This document shows positions 56,479-64,000 of a stretch of 64,000 nucleotides of DNA, piece after piece. Below the pieces are notes generated by a model. The model saw only the letters and a program-made list of their open reading frames with translations. It had not been told where the DNA came from and made no database searches. Origin of the DNA: Fulverythrobacter ferritrahens (GTDB taxonomy: Bacteria; Pseudomonadota; Alphaproteobacteria; Sphingomonadales; Sphingomonadaceae); assembly GCF_020539485.1 (NCBI RefSeq), contig NZ_JACDXU010000002.1, forward strand, positions 248,001 to 312,000, written 5' to 3'. A program made the position numbers and the translations under genes. How positions within the stretch are numbered: the stretch's first letter is position 1; every line of letters begins with the position of its first letter.

Positions 56479-56582
56479 GCTTTCTCTCCTTTCTCGTCAT
56501 CCCCGCGCGACCGGGCCCACCATTCTTGACCCGGAGTCCCGACTCTGCGATTCTCGCTTTTCGGAACCAAAGGGGAATATTC

Positions 56583-58931
56583 ATGGCTAGCCGCCCGGCA
56601 GGGAAGGCACCGCAGGCCGATTGGCGCGCAGCATTCCGGCGCTCACTGCGCCGTGCGTTGCAGCTTTCGGGCGCGCTGGTGCTGCTGGCGGCGATGCTGT
56701 TCTATACGCTGTCGCTGGCCTCCTATCACCAGACCGATCCTTCCGCCTCCACCGCTGCGGGCGGCCCGCCGCTCAACTGGATGGGCAGCGCGGGGGCCTG
56801 GGCGGCGGAGCGGGGGCTGTTCCTGTTCGGCTTCGTCTCCGTCCTGTTCATTCCGCTGCTCTATGCCTTCGCTCGCAAGCTGTGGCGCGATGCGGATGAG
56901 GAAGAAGATACGCCGCACGGCATCCGCTGGTGGAGCGCGGTGGCGCTGCTGGTCTTCGCCATGGTGCTGCTTTCCACGGTGCTGTCGCTGACCTTCACTT
57001 CCGCCGGGGGCAGCCTTCCCGCCTCGCTGGGCGGCATTGCGGGCCTGTTCGGCAAGGCGGGGATCGAGGCGCTGGCGTCCCTGTTGCCGGAAGCGGCGCA
57101 GGGCTGGGCAATTCTGGGCATGGGCCTCGTCTGCCTGGTGGGCGGGGCCGTGCTGGTGGGCCGTGTCTTCGCGGTGGACTGGGCCGCGCTGCTGACCATT
57201 CCCGCTTCGCTGAAGCGCGCGCCTTCGCTGCCCAGCGCCGATTCTCTGCCCTTCGTGCCCAAGCGCGAAAAGCCCGAGAAAGCCCCTCGCGCAGAGCCGC
57301 GCCCCACGCCGGTGGCGGACAATCCCGACCGCAAGCCGCCCGAAATTGCCGATCCTTCCGCCCCGCCCAAGCCTGCGGCGATCAGCAGCCCGGGCAAGCG
57401 GCAGAAGGATCTGTTCGACGAATTCGAACTGCCCAGCCTGGACCTACTGGAAGACCCGCCGCCAAACAGCGCGCCCAAGGTCGACAAGCTGGCGCTGGAA
57501 CGCAATGCGCGCCTGCTGGAAAACGTGCTCGACGATTTCAACGTGAAGGGCGAAATCACTGCCGTGCGCACCGGCCCGGTAGTGACGATGTACGAGCTGG
57601 AACCGGCCGCCGGCATCAAGGCCAGCCGCGTGATCGGCCTGGCCGAGGATATTGCCCGCAATATGAGCGCGATCAGCGCGCGCGTTTCCTCCATCCCCGG
57701 CAAGACGGTGATGGGCATCGAACTGCCCAATACCGATCGGCAGACCGTGGCGCTGAAGGAACTCGCCGCGTCCGAAGCCTTTGCCGGGCACAAGGGCATG
57801 CTGCCGATCATCCTGGGCAAGGATATTGCGGGCGAACCCATCGTGGCGGACCTTGCCTCCATGCCTCACCTGCTGGTGGCGGGCACCACCGGCTCGGGCA
57901 AGTCGGTGGGGCTCAACTGCATCCTGCTGTCGCTGCTCTATCGCTTCACGCCGCGCGAATTGCGCATGATCCTGATCGATCCCAAGGTGCTGGAGCTGAA
58001 AAGCTACGACGATATTCCGCACCTGCTGGCCCCCGTGGTGACCGAGCCGCACAAGTCGATCCGCGCGCTGAAATGGGCGGTTGAGGAGATGGAGCGGCGC
58101 TATCGCATGATGTCCTCCATCGGCGCGCGTAATTTGAACGGCTTCAACGAACGCGTCACTTCCGCCATCGCCAAGGGCAAGCCGCTGGGCCGCCGGGTGC
58201 AGATCGGCTTCGATCCCGATACGGGCGAGGAATTGTTCGAGGAAGAACAGCTCGATTACGAAACCCTGCCCATGATCGTGCTGATCGTGGACGAGCTGGC
58301 GGACCTCATGGTCACGGTCGGCAAGGAAATCGAAGTGCTGATCCAGCGGCTTTCGCAGAAGAGCCGCGCGGCGGGCATCCACCTGATCATGGCCACGCAG
58401 CGCCCTTCGGTGGACGTCATCACCGGCGTCATCAAGGCGAACCTGCCCACCCGCATCAGCTTCAACGTCACCAGCCGCATCGACAGCCGCACCATCCTGG
58501 GCGAACAGGGCGCGGAACAATTGCTGGGCAAGGGCGACATGCTGTTCAAGCCTTCCAGCGGCGCCCTGACCCGCGTCCACGGCCCCTTCGTGAGCGACGA
58601 GGAAGTGGAAGCCGTGGCCGAACATTGGCGCAAGCAGGGCAAGCCCGATTATATCGACGCCGTGACCGAGGAAACGGAAGACAGCGGCTTCGGCTTCGAG
58701 GACGACCTGACCGCCTCCGACAATCCGGAAGAGCGCAAATATCGCCAGGCCTGCCAGATCGTGATCGAGAACCAGAAGGCTTCCGGTTCGTGGCTGCAAC
58801 GCCAGATGGGCGTGGGTTACAACACCGCCGCCAAATGGATCGAGCGCATGGAGGAAGACGGGCTGGTCGGCCCGGCCAACCATGTCGGCCGGCGCGAAAT
58901 CTTCCGGGACCGGGACGGGAACCCGCTTTGA
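56583..58931 (+). CDS. ftsK: DNA translocase FtsK
   Basis: Septum-located motor that clears and aligns chromosome termini at division. The 782 residues show about four N-terminal hydrophobic segments (up to about residue 200), a Pro-rich linker, the motor domain with Walker A AGTTGSGKSVGLNC and Walker B LIVDELADLM, and the C-terminal gamma winged helix (SWLQRQMGVGYNTAAKWIERM) that reads KOPS. ATG 56583 follows AGGGGAA; the in-frame extension to 56526 is not supported. Confidence 0.96.
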   Translation: MASRPAGKAPQADWRAAFRRSLRRALQLSGALVLLAAMLFYTLSLASYHQTDPSASTAAGGPPLNWMGSAGAWAAERGLFLFGFVSVLFIPLLYAFARKLWRDADEEEDTPHGIRWWSAVALLVFAMVLLSTVLSLTFTSAGGSLPASLGGIAGLFGKAGIEALASLLPEAAQGWAILGMGLVCLVGGAVLVGRVFAVDWAALLTIPASLKRAPSLPSADSLPFVPKREKPEKAPRAEPRPTPVADNPDRKPPEIADPSAPPKPAAISSPGKRQKDLFDEFELPSLDLLEDPPPNSAPKVDKLALERNARLLENVLDDFNVKGEITAVRTGPVVTMYELEPAAGIKASRVIGLAEDIARNMSAISARVSSIPGKTVMGIELPNTDRQTVALKELAASEAFAGHKGMLPIILGKDIAGEPIVADLASMPHLLVAGTTGSGKSVGLNCILLSLLYRFTPRELRMILIDPKVLELKSYDDIPHLLAPVVTEPHKSIRALKWAVEEMERRYRMMSSIGARNLNGFNERVTSAIAKGKPLGRRVQIGFDPDTGEELFEEEQLDYETLPMIVLIVDELADLMVTVGKEIEVLIQRLSQKSRAAGIHLIMATQRPSVDVITGVIKANLPTRISFNVTSRIDSRTILGEQGAEQLLGKGDMLFKPSSGALTRVHGPFVSDEEVEAVAEHWRKQGKPDYIDAVTEETEDSGFGFEDDLTASDNPEERKYRQACQIVIENQKASGSWLQRQMGVGYNTAAKWIERMEEDGLVGPANHVGRREIFRDRDGNPL

Positions 58932-58966
58932 TCTTGGCCGTCCGGGGCTGCGCAACCTCCCCAACC

Positions 58967-59022
58967 CTCGTCATTCCCGCCCTTCGACGCCGCAGGCGGC
59001 GTCGAAGGGCGGGAATGACGAG
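58967..59022. repeat. 26-bp perfect inverted repeat
   Basis: 58967-58992 and 58997-59022 are exact reverse complements around a 4-nt loop (CAGG). The ends CTCGTCATTCCCG...CGGGAATGACGAG resemble the dispersed family, but the stem is longer. It starts 36 bp after the ftsK stop and may also act as its terminator. Confidence 0.85.
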
Positions 59023-59083
59023 GTATAGAGGCAGGCGCTACACCCTCAGCGGCCTTTGCGCTCTTTGCGCGAACCCAGAATAC

Positions 59084-59157
59084 TCACGCGGAGACGCGGA
59101 GGCGCGGAGGGAACGGGCCCAGCCGCACCCTCTCCGCGCCCCCGCGTCTCCGCGTGA
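59084..59157. repeat. inverted repeat of GCGGAGACGCGG units
   Basis: TCACGCGGAGACGCGG at 59084-59099 is the exact reverse complement of 59142-59157. Inside, GGCGCGGAGGG and CCCTCTCCGCGCC continue the pairing imperfectly. Confidence 0.75.
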
Positions 59158-59447
59158 AACCCTCTACATCTTCATCCAGCAGGGGATGCCCAGCGATCCC
59201 GGCGTTCGCATGGCGCAGACACACCGATCCCTCCGCTGGCGAATGCGGGCTGACGCCGGTGGTGAGACAACCGAACGGACGGGGCCGGGCCGGTGCTGTC
59301 AGGCGCCCGCTCTGGCGAGCGGTGCGTTTGCGCGTTGTTTGATATGCGAATGGCAGGCGAAGTATCGCGGCAAACTTGTCTGCTCGGCCCTGTGTGCATG
59401 GCGGGGAAGGCGTAGGGCTCGCAAGTAGGCCCTCCCTTGAGCGGAGA

Positions 59448-59560
59448 TGTTCCTCTGGGGCGAAACATCATCCGGCCACGCATCTGTTGCGGGCGCTGGT
59501 CCAGCGGGCCGGACAGGGCGTTGACATCCACCCTGTCCATCTGGCCCGGCTCTGCAGACA
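59448..59560 (+). other. structured non-coding stretch, candidate RNA
   Basis: Successive hairpins: GATGTT with AACATC (about 59447-59473) and an 8-bp perfect stem GGACAGGG with CCCTGTCC (about 59511-59542) extended by GGGCC with GGCCC. Strand and transcription are not determined. It may be a decayed repeat instead of an RNA gene. Confidence 0.25.
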
Positions 59561-59678
59561 GCGCCGACCCGGCGCGGGAGAGGAGCGAAGCGCTACCGCC
59601 CCCGCAACCCGTCACTGCTGGGCCATATAACCCAAATGGTTCGTAATGTCAAGGTGGAGTGCCAATGGTTCATCATTC

Positions 59679-59872
59679 GTCATCCCGGGCCTGACCCGGG
59701 ATCCCGCTATTACTTCCAGAAAGCTGGACCCCGGAACTAGTCCGGGGTGACACTAGATGATGAGGCCTGCCTCCTCCGTCATCCCGGCGCACGCCGGGAT
59801 CGCTGGCCGCCGGGCACCCAATTCACCGCGCGCCAAGCTCACAGCGATCCCGGGTCAAGCCCGGGATGACGC
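59679..59872. repeat. four dispersed palindromes in two pairs
   Basis: Copies at 59679-59707, 59727-59753, 59777-59806 and 59843-59872. All have GTCA(T/C)CC at one end and GG(A/G)TGAC at the other; members of a pair face each other. Confidence 0.85.
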
Positions 59873-59918
59873 ATAGAGTGTAAGGACAAAGGCTCATCCC
59901 CTCTGATAGACAAATCGG

Positions 59919-59962
59919 TTGTTCTGCTATACATGCACCCTATATTGATGTTTCAAGCATCA
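59919..59962 (+). promoter_or_regulatory. promoter and candidate operator of the XRE-SulP pair
   Basis: TTGTTC at 59919-59924 and TATATT at 59941-59946 with 16-bp spacing look like a sigma70-type promoter. An inverted repeat TGATG-N7-CATCA at 59946-59962 overlaps the predicted transcription start, a good place for autorepression. The leader to ATG 59973 would be about 20 nt. Confidence 0.5.
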
Positions 59963-59972
59963 GGATGCATAT

Positions 59973-60335
59973 ATGATCACTGCCCAGCAGATTCGCGCCG
60001 CCCGCGCGCTCCTCGGGATCGACCAGAAGCAGCTGGCCGAACTGGCCGGCGTCTCCTTGCCCACCATCCAGCGGATGGAAGCGAGTGAGGGGCAGGTGCG
60101 CGGCACGGTGGATACGCTCGTCAAGGTGATCGGCGGGCTGGAAAAAGCCGGGATCGAGATCATCGGCGAACATTCGCCCAGCGCCGGGATCGGCCGGGGC
60201 GTTCGCCTGCGCGAGACCATGGCCGGGGCATCCTCGGGCGCGGATGCCTCGTTGCTGTATGATAAGCAGGCGCCGCAACCCGCTCCTGACCCAAGGAATC
60301 CTCCCGCCCCCACGGGCAAGCCAAGGCACGAATGA
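59973..60335 (+). CDS. XRE-type helix-turn-helix regulator
   Basis: A 120-residue protein with an N-terminal Cro/C1-type HTH (QIRAARALLGIDQKQLAELAGVSLPTIQRME, about residues 5-38) and a short second part (VIGGLEKAGIEII) typical of small alphaproteobacterial XRE regulators; the rest is Pro-rich and low-complexity. It overlaps the SulP gene by 4 bp, so it probably regulates its own operon. Confidence 0.87.
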   Translation: MITAQQIRAARALLGIDQKQLAELAGVSLPTIQRMEASEGQVRGTVDTLVKVIGGLEKAGIEIIGEHSPSAGIGRGVRLRETMAGASSGADASLLYDKQAPQPAPDPRNPPAPTGKPRHE

Positions 60336-61975
60336 TGGCACTTCCCCCGGCATTCACCCCCAAACTGATCACCGCCTTCCGCGAAGGCTACACCGCCGCA
60401 CGCCTGCGGGCAGACGCCATGGCGGGGCTCACCGTCGCCATCGTCGCCCTGCCTTTGTCCATGGCGCTGGCCATCGCCAGCGGGGCATCGCCCGACAAGG
60501 GGCTGGTGACGGCCGTGGTCGCGGGCTTCTTCATCTCAATCCTGGGCGGATCGCGCGTGCAGGTGGGCGGGCCGACCGGGGCCTTCGTGGTGGTGATCGC
60601 AGGCGTGATCGCGCAGCATGGTTATTCCGGGCTGGTGCTGGCGACCATTTTGGCGGGCATCATCCTGATCGTGGCCGGCTATGCCCGGCTGGGCCAGCTG
60701 ATGCGCTTCGTGCCCATGCCGGTGGTGACGGGCTTTACCGCGGGGATCGCGGTGATCATCGCCTCCAGCCAGATCGGGGATTTCCTTGGCTTGCAGGCAG
60801 GCGAGGTGCCGGCCGAATTCCTCGGCAAATGGGAAGCCTACCTTTCCGCCATCGGCACTACCAACTGGTTTGCCCTTGCGGTGGGCGCGGGATCGCTGGC
60901 GGTGATCCTGCTGCTCAAGCGGATCAATCCCAAGCTGCCGGGATATCTGATCGCCATCGCAGTGGCTTCGCTGGCGGTGCTGCTGTTCGGCCTGCCGGTG
61001 GAGACAGTGGGCGCGCGCTTCCCCGACATGCCCACCAGCCTGCCTATGCCGGAAATGCCGAGCTTTACTCTGCCCATGCTGCGCGACGTGCTGCCTTCGG
61101 CTTTCACCATCGCCTTCCTTGCCGGGATCGAGGCGCTGCTTTCGGCCGTTGTGGCTGACGGGATGACCGGATACAAGCACCGCCCCAATCAGGAACTGGT
61201 GGGGCAGGGCGTGGCCAATCTCGCCTCCGCCCTGTTCGGCGGATTGCCCGCCACCGGGGCCATCGCGCGCACCGCCACCAATATCCGCGCGGGCGCGCAG
61301 ACGCCCATGGCGGGGATTTTCCATTCCTTCGCCCTGCTGGTGGTGCTGCTGGTGGCCGGCGGGCTGGTGGCCTATGTGCCGATGCCCGCGCTGGCCGCCA
61401 TCCTGCTGATCGTGGCCTGGGGCATGAGCGAGGTGGAACGCTTCCGCATGCTGCTGCGCATGGATGTGGGGGAGCGCACCCTGCTGCTGCTCACTTTCGG
61501 CCTGACCGTGCTGGTGGATTTGACCGTGGCGATCGGCGTGGGCGTGACGCTCGCCTCGCTGCTGTTCATGGCGCGCATGGCCAATGCCACCGGCGTTCTG
61601 GCCGAAGACCAGAGCGTGGAAGACCCGAGCCAGCGCGCCGCCTTGCCGCAGGGCGTGGAAGTGTTCCGCATCGCCGGGCCGATGTTCTTCGGCGTGGCGG
61701 GGGACATGCTCGATACGCTGACCCGCATCGGCCAGGTGCCGCGTGCGGTGATCCTGCGGCTGGACCGGGCGCCCTATATGGATTCCTCCGGCCTTTCCGT
61801 GCTCGAAACCTTCGTGCGCCAGGCGAAGGAGCGGGGGACGCGGGTGATCCTGTGCGACATGCGCCCGCAAGTGTGGGAAACGCTGGCCAAGGCCGAGCCG
61901 CGCTTTGCCGGGGCGGAACGGGTAAAATCGCTGGAAGCCGCGATTGCCCGGATCGAGCGCGCCGCCGCCGACTGA
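60332..61975 (+). CDS. SulP-family inorganic anion transporter with STAS domain
   Basis: A 547-residue SLC26/SulP transporter. About 10-12 hydrophobic helices; GLTVAIVALPLSMALAIASG near residue 32 and GGSRVQVGGPTGAF are SulP hallmarks. The C-terminal STAS domain (about 440-545) has LRLDRAPYMDSSGLSVLETF. Substrates in the family include sulfate, bicarbonate and dicarboxylates; none can be chosen here. Co-translated with the XRE regulator. Confidence 0.93.
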   Translation: MMALPPAFTPKLITAFREGYTAARLRADAMAGLTVAIVALPLSMALAIASGASPDKGLVTAVVAGFFISILGGSRVQVGGPTGAFVVVIAGVIAQHGYSGLVLATILAGIILIVAGYARLGQLMRFVPMPVVTGFTAGIAVIIASSQIGDFLGLQAGEVPAEFLGKWEAYLSAIGTTNWFALAVGAGSLAVILLLKRINPKLPGYLIAIAVASLAVLLFGLPVETVGARFPDMPTSLPMPEMPSFTLPMLRDVLPSAFTIAFLAGIEALLSAVVADGMTGYKHRPNQELVGQGVANLASALFGGLPATGAIARTATNIRAGAQTPMAGIFHSFALLVVLLVAGGLVAYVPMPALAAILLIVAWGMSEVERFRMLLRMDVGERTLLLLTFGLTVLVDLTVAIGVGVTLASLLFMARMANATGVLAEDQSVEDPSQRAALPQGVEVFRIAGPMFFGVAGDMLDTLTRIGQVPRAVILRLDRAPYMDSSGLSVLETFVRQAKERGTRVILCDMRPQVWETLAKAEPRFAGAERVKSLEAAIARIERAAAD

Positions 61976-61984
61976 GGCCTCCAT

Positions 61985-62105
61985 CGTCATCCCGGCGCCT
62001 GCTGGAAGTGCTTTGGCCGGGATCGCTGGCCGGGATCGCTCTGGCCCGAATCCCTGGCCGGGGCGCGCCGGCCTCCAGCGGTCCCGGGTCAGGTGCGGGG
62101 ACGAC
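61985..62105. repeat. dispersed palindrome pair with internal duplication
   Basis: Opens CGTCATCCCGGCGCC and closes CAGGTGCGGGGACGACG. GGCCGGGATCGCT occurs twice in succession at about 62015-62040. No gene in the 237-bp gap. Confidence 0.7.
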
Positions 62106-62212
62106 GCCTCTGGCCGCGCTTGCGCTGCCGTCACACCGTTTCTGCGCCTCGCTCCTAGCGGGCAGGCGGCCATGCGTGGCACAAGCTGACGCAAACAGAT
62201 CGGAGAGAGGCC

Positions 62213-62827
62213 ATGGCCAGCAAATACGAACAGGAAGTCTATGACTGCATGAACCCCACGCTCGAGCTGATCGAGCGGACGGACAACCCGCTGCACCGCG
62301 CGATCCTGCTCAATTACTGCCGCCACGTGCATCTGGAGGGCGCGGCGATGTTCAAGGAAATCACCGCTGACGACATGATGGCGGACGATCCGGTCTATCA
62401 CGTCTGCTGGGGCGACAATCCCGTGCAGGTCCACGGCAAGCAGGGCGTCTATGATTTCTATTCGGCCATCGGCGACATCGTGCTGTGGAACAGCGGCGAC
62501 AAGGTGGCCGTGGCCGATTGGGGCATTGCAGACGAAATGTGGTTCCACCAGATGTCCACCGGCGCGGAACTGGCCAAGATCGGCATCAAGGCGGACAAGG
62601 AGGACGGGCTCTATCTCGTCTCCAGCCGGCAGGCCTTCATCTGGCCCTATAATGAGCGGGCGCTGCTGACGGGCGAGCATCTCTATGAGGACAAGTCCAC
62701 CCTCACCATCGAGGAGATCGACCCGGCGGAATATATGACGCCCGAGCGCGTACGCGAGATTCACCGCGAATGCCTGGTGGATCTGGAAGCACGCTTCGGC
62801 CCGGATTACTGGGTCTATCGCGGCTGA
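62213..62827 (+). CDS. hypothetical protein, possibly NTF2-like
   Basis: A 204-residue soluble protein starting at ATG 62213 with AGAGAGG upstream. No signal peptide. The segment with NPLHRAILLNYCRHVHLEG, GKQGVYDFYSAIGDIVLW and WGIADEMWFHQMSTG suggests an alpha+beta fold such as the NTF2-like superfamily, but there is no diagnostic motif. Coding character is clear (balanced composition, good ribosome site). I do not recognise the family. Confidence 0.72.
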   Translation: MASKYEQEVYDCMNPTLELIERTDNPLHRAILLNYCRHVHLEGAAMFKEITADDMMADDPVYHVCWGDNPVQVHGKQGVYDFYSAIGDIVLWNSGDKVAVADWGIADEMWFHQMSTGAELAKIGIKADKEDGLYLVSSRQAFIWPYNERALLTGEHLYEDKSTLTIEEIDPAEYMTPERVREIHRECLVDLEARFGPDYWVYRG

Positions 62828-62904
62828 GCGAAAAGGCAGCTTGCGCATTCCCCCCGCTCCAATCCATGATGTGGAAAATCCGCATGAGTGGAAGGAGTTG
62901 GGGG

Positions 62905-64000
62905 ATGCGTTTTACCGGATTGAACGGCGTGGGCCTGGCCGCCGCCGCATTGTGCCTTGCCGCCGCCGCGCCGGCTCAGGCCGAATGGGTGGCCAGCTGG
63001 GCGGCAGCCCCGCACGCGCCGCTCGGCACCGAAGGGCCCTTTGCCGCCGCATCCTATGACAATGTCACGCTGAGCCAGATCCTGCGGCTGAGCGAGGGCG
63101 GCAGCAGCGTGCGGCTGCGCTTCTCCAACCGCTATGGCCCGGCTCAGCTGGAAATCGGCGCGGCGCGGATCGTGCGGATCGACGATGCGGGCAAGGAAGT
63201 GCCCGGCACATCGCGCATGCTCACTTTCGGCGGCGAAGCTGGCGCGGTAATCCCGCGCGGCGCGCCTTTCGCCAGCGACGCGGTGCAACTGGACCTGCCC
63301 GATCTGGCGCGGGTGAAAGTGGAATTCTACCTGCCCAAGCCGACCGGCCCCTGCACCTGCCACCTTACCGGGATGGACGAGCTGGCCGTTTCCCCGCCGG
63401 GCAATCACGTCGGCAAGCCGTTCGAGCCTGCCTCCAAGGCCCAGTTCCGCGCCTTTCTGAGCGCGGTGGAAGTGGATTCCCCCGATGCGCTGGGCACCAT
63501 CGTGGCCTTTGGCGATTCGATTACCGACGGGGTGGGCTCCACTCCGGGGGCCAATCGCCGCTGGCCTGATATTCTGGCCCATCGCCTTCAGGAAGCGGGC
63601 AAGGACTGGGCCGTGGCCAATGCGGCGATCAGCGGCAATCGCATCCTCAGCCCCGGTATGGGCGAGGCGGCGCTGGCCCGGTTCGACGAGGATGTGCTGA
63701 GCCTGCCCAATGTGAAATATCTGATCCTGTTCGAAGGGGTGAACGACATCGGCAACCGCTTCGGCAATCGCGGCGGGCCGCAGTTGCCGGGGCTGGACCA
63801 GCCGCAGATCACGGTGGAGCAGATGATCGCGGGCTACATGCAGATCATCGAGCGGGCCCATCAGAAGGGCATCAAGGTGATCGGATCGCCCATCGGCCCC
63901 TACAAGGGCGCGAGCTACTGGACCGAAGAGGGCGAGGCCGCGCGCGAGAAGATCAATCAGTGGATTCTCACCAGCGGGGCCTTCGATGGACTCGTGCGGT
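62905..64000 (+). CDS. secreted SGNH/GDSL hydrolase (3' end outside the window)
   Basis: Open to the end of the window, at least 365 residues. Signal peptide ends APAQAE. An N-terminal beta-rich domain (about 30-190) precedes the GDSL domain, with block I FGDSITDG near residue 202 and block III GVND near 277. This layout matches secreted lipases/esterases and carbohydrate esterases of the SGNH type. The catalytic Asp-His block lies beyond the window. ATG 62905 has AAGGAG 7 nt upstream; ATG 62884 is in frame but lacks one. Confidence 0.88.
   Translation, partial: MRFTGLNGVGLAAAALCLAAAAPAQAEWVASWAAAPHAPLGTEGPFAAASYDNVTLSQILRLSEGGSSVRLRFSNRYGPAQLEIGAARIVRIDDAGKEVPGTSRMLTFGGEAGAVIPRGAPFASDAVQLDLPDLARVKVEFYLPKPTGPCTCHLTGMDELAVSPPGNHVGKPFEPASKAQFRAFLSAVEVDSPDALGTIVAFGDSITDGVGSTPGANRRWPDILAHRLQEAGKDWAVANAAISGNRILSPGMGEAALARFDEDVLSLPNVKYLILFEGVNDIGNRFGNRGGPQLPGLDQPQITVEQMIAGYMQIIERAHQKGIKVIGSPIGPYKGASYWTEEGEAAREKINQWILTSGAFDGLVR

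Larger units (their letters stand above)
58932..59972. other. 1041-bp non-coding gap between ftsK and the XRE regulator
   Basis: Contains the 26-bp inverted repeat, a second inverted repeat (16-bp arms 59084-59099 and 59142-59157, built from GCGGAGACGCGG units), a structured stretch around 59440-59640, two palindrome pairs at 59679-59872, and the promoter of the next gene. Short open frames here have no ribosome site or recognisable similarity. No gene called. Confidence 0.6.

Noticed and set aside
59172-59630. Short open frames on both strands in the ftsK-XRE gap
   Set aside because: No ribosome sites, low-complexity translations, and the region is dominated by inverted repeats.
59679-59872. 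Possible CRISPR-like array from regularly repeated GTCATCC sequences
   Set aside because: Repeats are palindromes facing in opposite directions, spacings differ, and no cas genes are nearby.
60536-62848. 770-codon minus-strand frame opposite the SulP gene
   Set aside because: Antisense shadow rich in His, Arg and Gln, with no domain; the plus-strand gene has clear SulP and STAS motifs.

Overview
The window reads as chromosome of a GC-rich alphaproteobacterium, most likely a sphingomonad (Novosphingobium/Sphingobium-like). The main reasons are the adjacent acyl carrier protein and serine palmitoyltransferase genes (sphingolipid synthesis), the UrcA-like small secreted proteins, a TonB-dependent receptor next to catabolic genes, and many copies of a short GTCATCC...GGATGAC palindrome. 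I saw no tRNA, rRNA, insertion sequence, prophage or CRISPR array. Genus assignment is inference.

Layout. 1-3.4 kb holds housekeeping genes (tail of a membrane protein, msrA, a Fur/Zur-type regulator, dxs). 3.4-9.7 kb holds a 2OG-Fe(II) oxygenase-like gene, a leftward operon of a POT peptide transporter and two amidohydrolases (one lacking its metal motif), a short GntR/YtrA regulator and ihfB. 9.7-10.1 kb is a convergent gap with a nested inverted-repeat element. 10.1-36 kb is a large accessory catabolic region: TonB receptor, two MFS carriers, two flavin monooxygenases, a CmcJ-like oxygenase, alpha/beta hydrolase, two beta-lactamase-fold serine hydrolases, a CMD-family protein, two NTF2-like proteins, two SDRs, a phytoene-desaturase-like flavoprotein, P450, GMC oxidoreductase, two metallo-beta-lactamase-fold hydrolases, a 3-hydroxyisobutyrate-dehydrogenase-like enzyme, an AraC regulator and a HerA/FtsK-type ATPase. 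I infer uptake and stepwise oxidation/hydrolysis of an ester- or lactone-bearing, probably aromatic or polyketide-like compound. No ring-cleavage dioxygenase is visible and the substrate is unknown.

35.4-36.9 kb is the ACP-Spt pair and 37-38.5 kb is guaA. 38.6-40.3 kb is the most unusual stretch: four consecutive single-gene units, each with the same two-part upstream motif (GCAAC, exactly 11 nt, then wTTTyGCAyTTGCA) 110-126 nt before a small gene, and each followed by a hairpin. Two encode UrcA-like secreted proteins of 97 and 99 aa; the other two encode unannotated 27-residue peptides. This looks like a small co-regulated set that ordinary gene calling would half miss.

40.4-64 kb is mostly core: gyrB, a 5'-nucleotidase lipoprotein, three tandem secreted esterases, a lgt-midA-VOC operon, an acyl-CoA ligase coupled to glnD, a YggS-type PLP protein, a ThiE-like protein and ftsK. 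A 1-kb non-coding gap full of inverted repeats follows, then an XRE regulator overlapping a SulP anion transporter, an unassigned protein, and a GDSL hydrolase that runs off the end. At least seven loci carry the same palindromic repeat family, always between genes.
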